A stretch of 6,428 nucleotides of DNA, taken from Thermoplasmata archaeon. GTDB lineage: Archaea; Thermoplasmatota; Thermoplasmata; Lutacidiplasmatales; UBA184. The stretch is taken from positions 1-6,428 of the forward strand of contig JASHWZ010000146.1 in the NCBI GenBank assembly GCA_030043865.1, given 5' to 3'. The stretch's first letter is position 1. Each line of letters begins with the position of its first letter. Shown piece by piece: positions 6,189 to 6,428 of this stretch. The notes beneath the pieces are model-generated. The model did no database searches and was not told the DNA's origin. It saw nothing but the letters and a program-made list of their open reading frames with translations. The translations under genes were made by a program, and so were the position numbers.

Positions 6189-6226
6189 CGGACCGCGTCC
6201 GGAACGACCGGCCGAAGCCGGCGTTC
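6189..6226 (-). other. Two abutting hairpins directly after the 16S rRNA 3' end
   Basis: In the transcript, the first hairpin (6226-6202) pairs GAACG and CCGGC with GCCGG and CGTTC, leaving one unpaired T, and is capped by a UUCG tetraloop. The second (6201-6189) pairs CGGAC with GTCCG across a three-base loop. The first begins only two bases after the CCTCCT of the 16S end. They may protect or set the 3' end, guide processing, or slow the polymerase; sequence alone does not decide. Confidence 0.5.
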
Positions 6227-6228
6227 TT

Positions 6229-6428
6229 AGGAGGTGATCCATCTGCAGGTTCCCCTACAGATACCTTGTTACGACTTAGTCCCCCTTGCTGAACCGAAGT
6301 TCGAGCGACCCAGATGAGCCACCCTCACTCCGACCCAACTCGGATGACTTGACGGGCGGTGTGTGCAAAGAGCAGGGGCACATTCACCGCGGGATGTTGA
6401 CCCGCGATTACTACGGAATCCATTTTCA
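6229..6428 (-). rRNA. 16S ribosomal RNA, 3' end (about 200 bases, runs off the right edge)
   Basis: The minus strand carries the universal 16S 3' landmarks in order: GTAGTAATCGCGGGTCAACA near 6415-6396, CACACACCGCCCGTC of helix 44 near 6365-6351, GTCGTAACAAGG near 6275-6264, a complete helix 45 (ATCTGTAGG GGAA CCTGCAGAT) and GGATCACCTCCT, the anti-Shine-Dalgarno end, at 6240-6229. The helix 44 wording and the TGAATGTGCCCCTGCT stretch are archaeal in style. The exact mature 3' base is uncertain by a few positions. Downstream there is no tRNA or 23S gene; the ribB operon follows in the same direction. About 1270 bases of the gene lie outside the window. Confidence 0.97.

Noticed and set aside
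6087..6228. FMN riboswitch or a tRNA gene in the 16S-ribB spacer
   Set aside because: No tRNA cloverleaf landmarks (such as GGTTCRAATC) and no conserved riboswitch core are visible. The hairpins are simple, and the space left after the candidate promoter is too short.
4379..6230. Plus-strand frames opposite the riboflavin genes (239, 193 and 269 codons)
   Set aside because: They are antisense shadows of ribC, ribL and ribB; the minus-strand products carry full family motifs.
1..6428. CRISPR arrays, insertion sequences, integrase sites or toxin-antitoxin pairs
   Set aside because: No regularly spaced repeats, transposase motifs or terminal repeats were seen. Gene content and composition look like ordinary chromosome throughout.

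Overview
The window is a gene-dense, very GC-rich piece of an archaeal chromosome. Three things show that it is archaeal. The right edge holds the 3' end of an archaeal-type 16S rRNA. The riboflavin genes include an archaeal-type riboflavin synthase (RibC) and a RibL-type FAD synthetase. Short AT-rich boxes sit about 26 bases ahead of start codons that have no good ribosome-binding site, as in leaderless archaeal transcription. The 16S gene is followed by a protein operon, with no tRNA-Ala or 23S gene behind it. Unlinked rRNA genes together with this gene content suggest a high-GC member of the Thermoplasmata/Thermoplasmatota; that placement is inference.

Left block (1-2185, minus strand): a biotin protein ligase gene overlaps by four bases (ATGA) the start of a pccB-type acyl-CoA carboxylase carboxyltransferase gene, whose last few dozen codons lie beyond the left edge. 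The enzyme that attaches biotin is thus cotranscribed with a subunit of a biotin-dependent carboxylase.

Middle block (2282-3989, plus strand): a 96-base divergent intergenic region carries candidate promoters for both directions. Rightward lie a small SCP2-like protein gene and a major-facilitator exporter gene. A perfect 7-5-7 inverted repeat lies just before the exporter's candidate promoter.

Right block (4000-6086, minus strand): a compact riboflavin/FAD operon in the order ribB, ribL, ribC, ribH. RibB makes the four-carbon unit, RibH joins it to the pyrimidine to form lumazine, RibC dismutates lumazine to riboflavin, and RibL adenylylates FMN to FAD. The pyrimidine-branch genes and the riboflavin kinase are not in the window. 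The operon ends only 10 bases from the convergent exporter gene and begins about 140 bases downstream of the 16S rRNA 3' end. That spacer holds two abutting hairpins, an oligo-T run and the candidate ribB promoter.

Every gene fits a known family, and there is no mobile element, CRISPR array or clear novel system. The points worth a second look are the solitary 16S gene with its spacer, the RibL with a single cysteine, the tandem RibC/RibH paralogues, and the palindrome before the exporter. No stretch of more than 300 bases lacks a gene.
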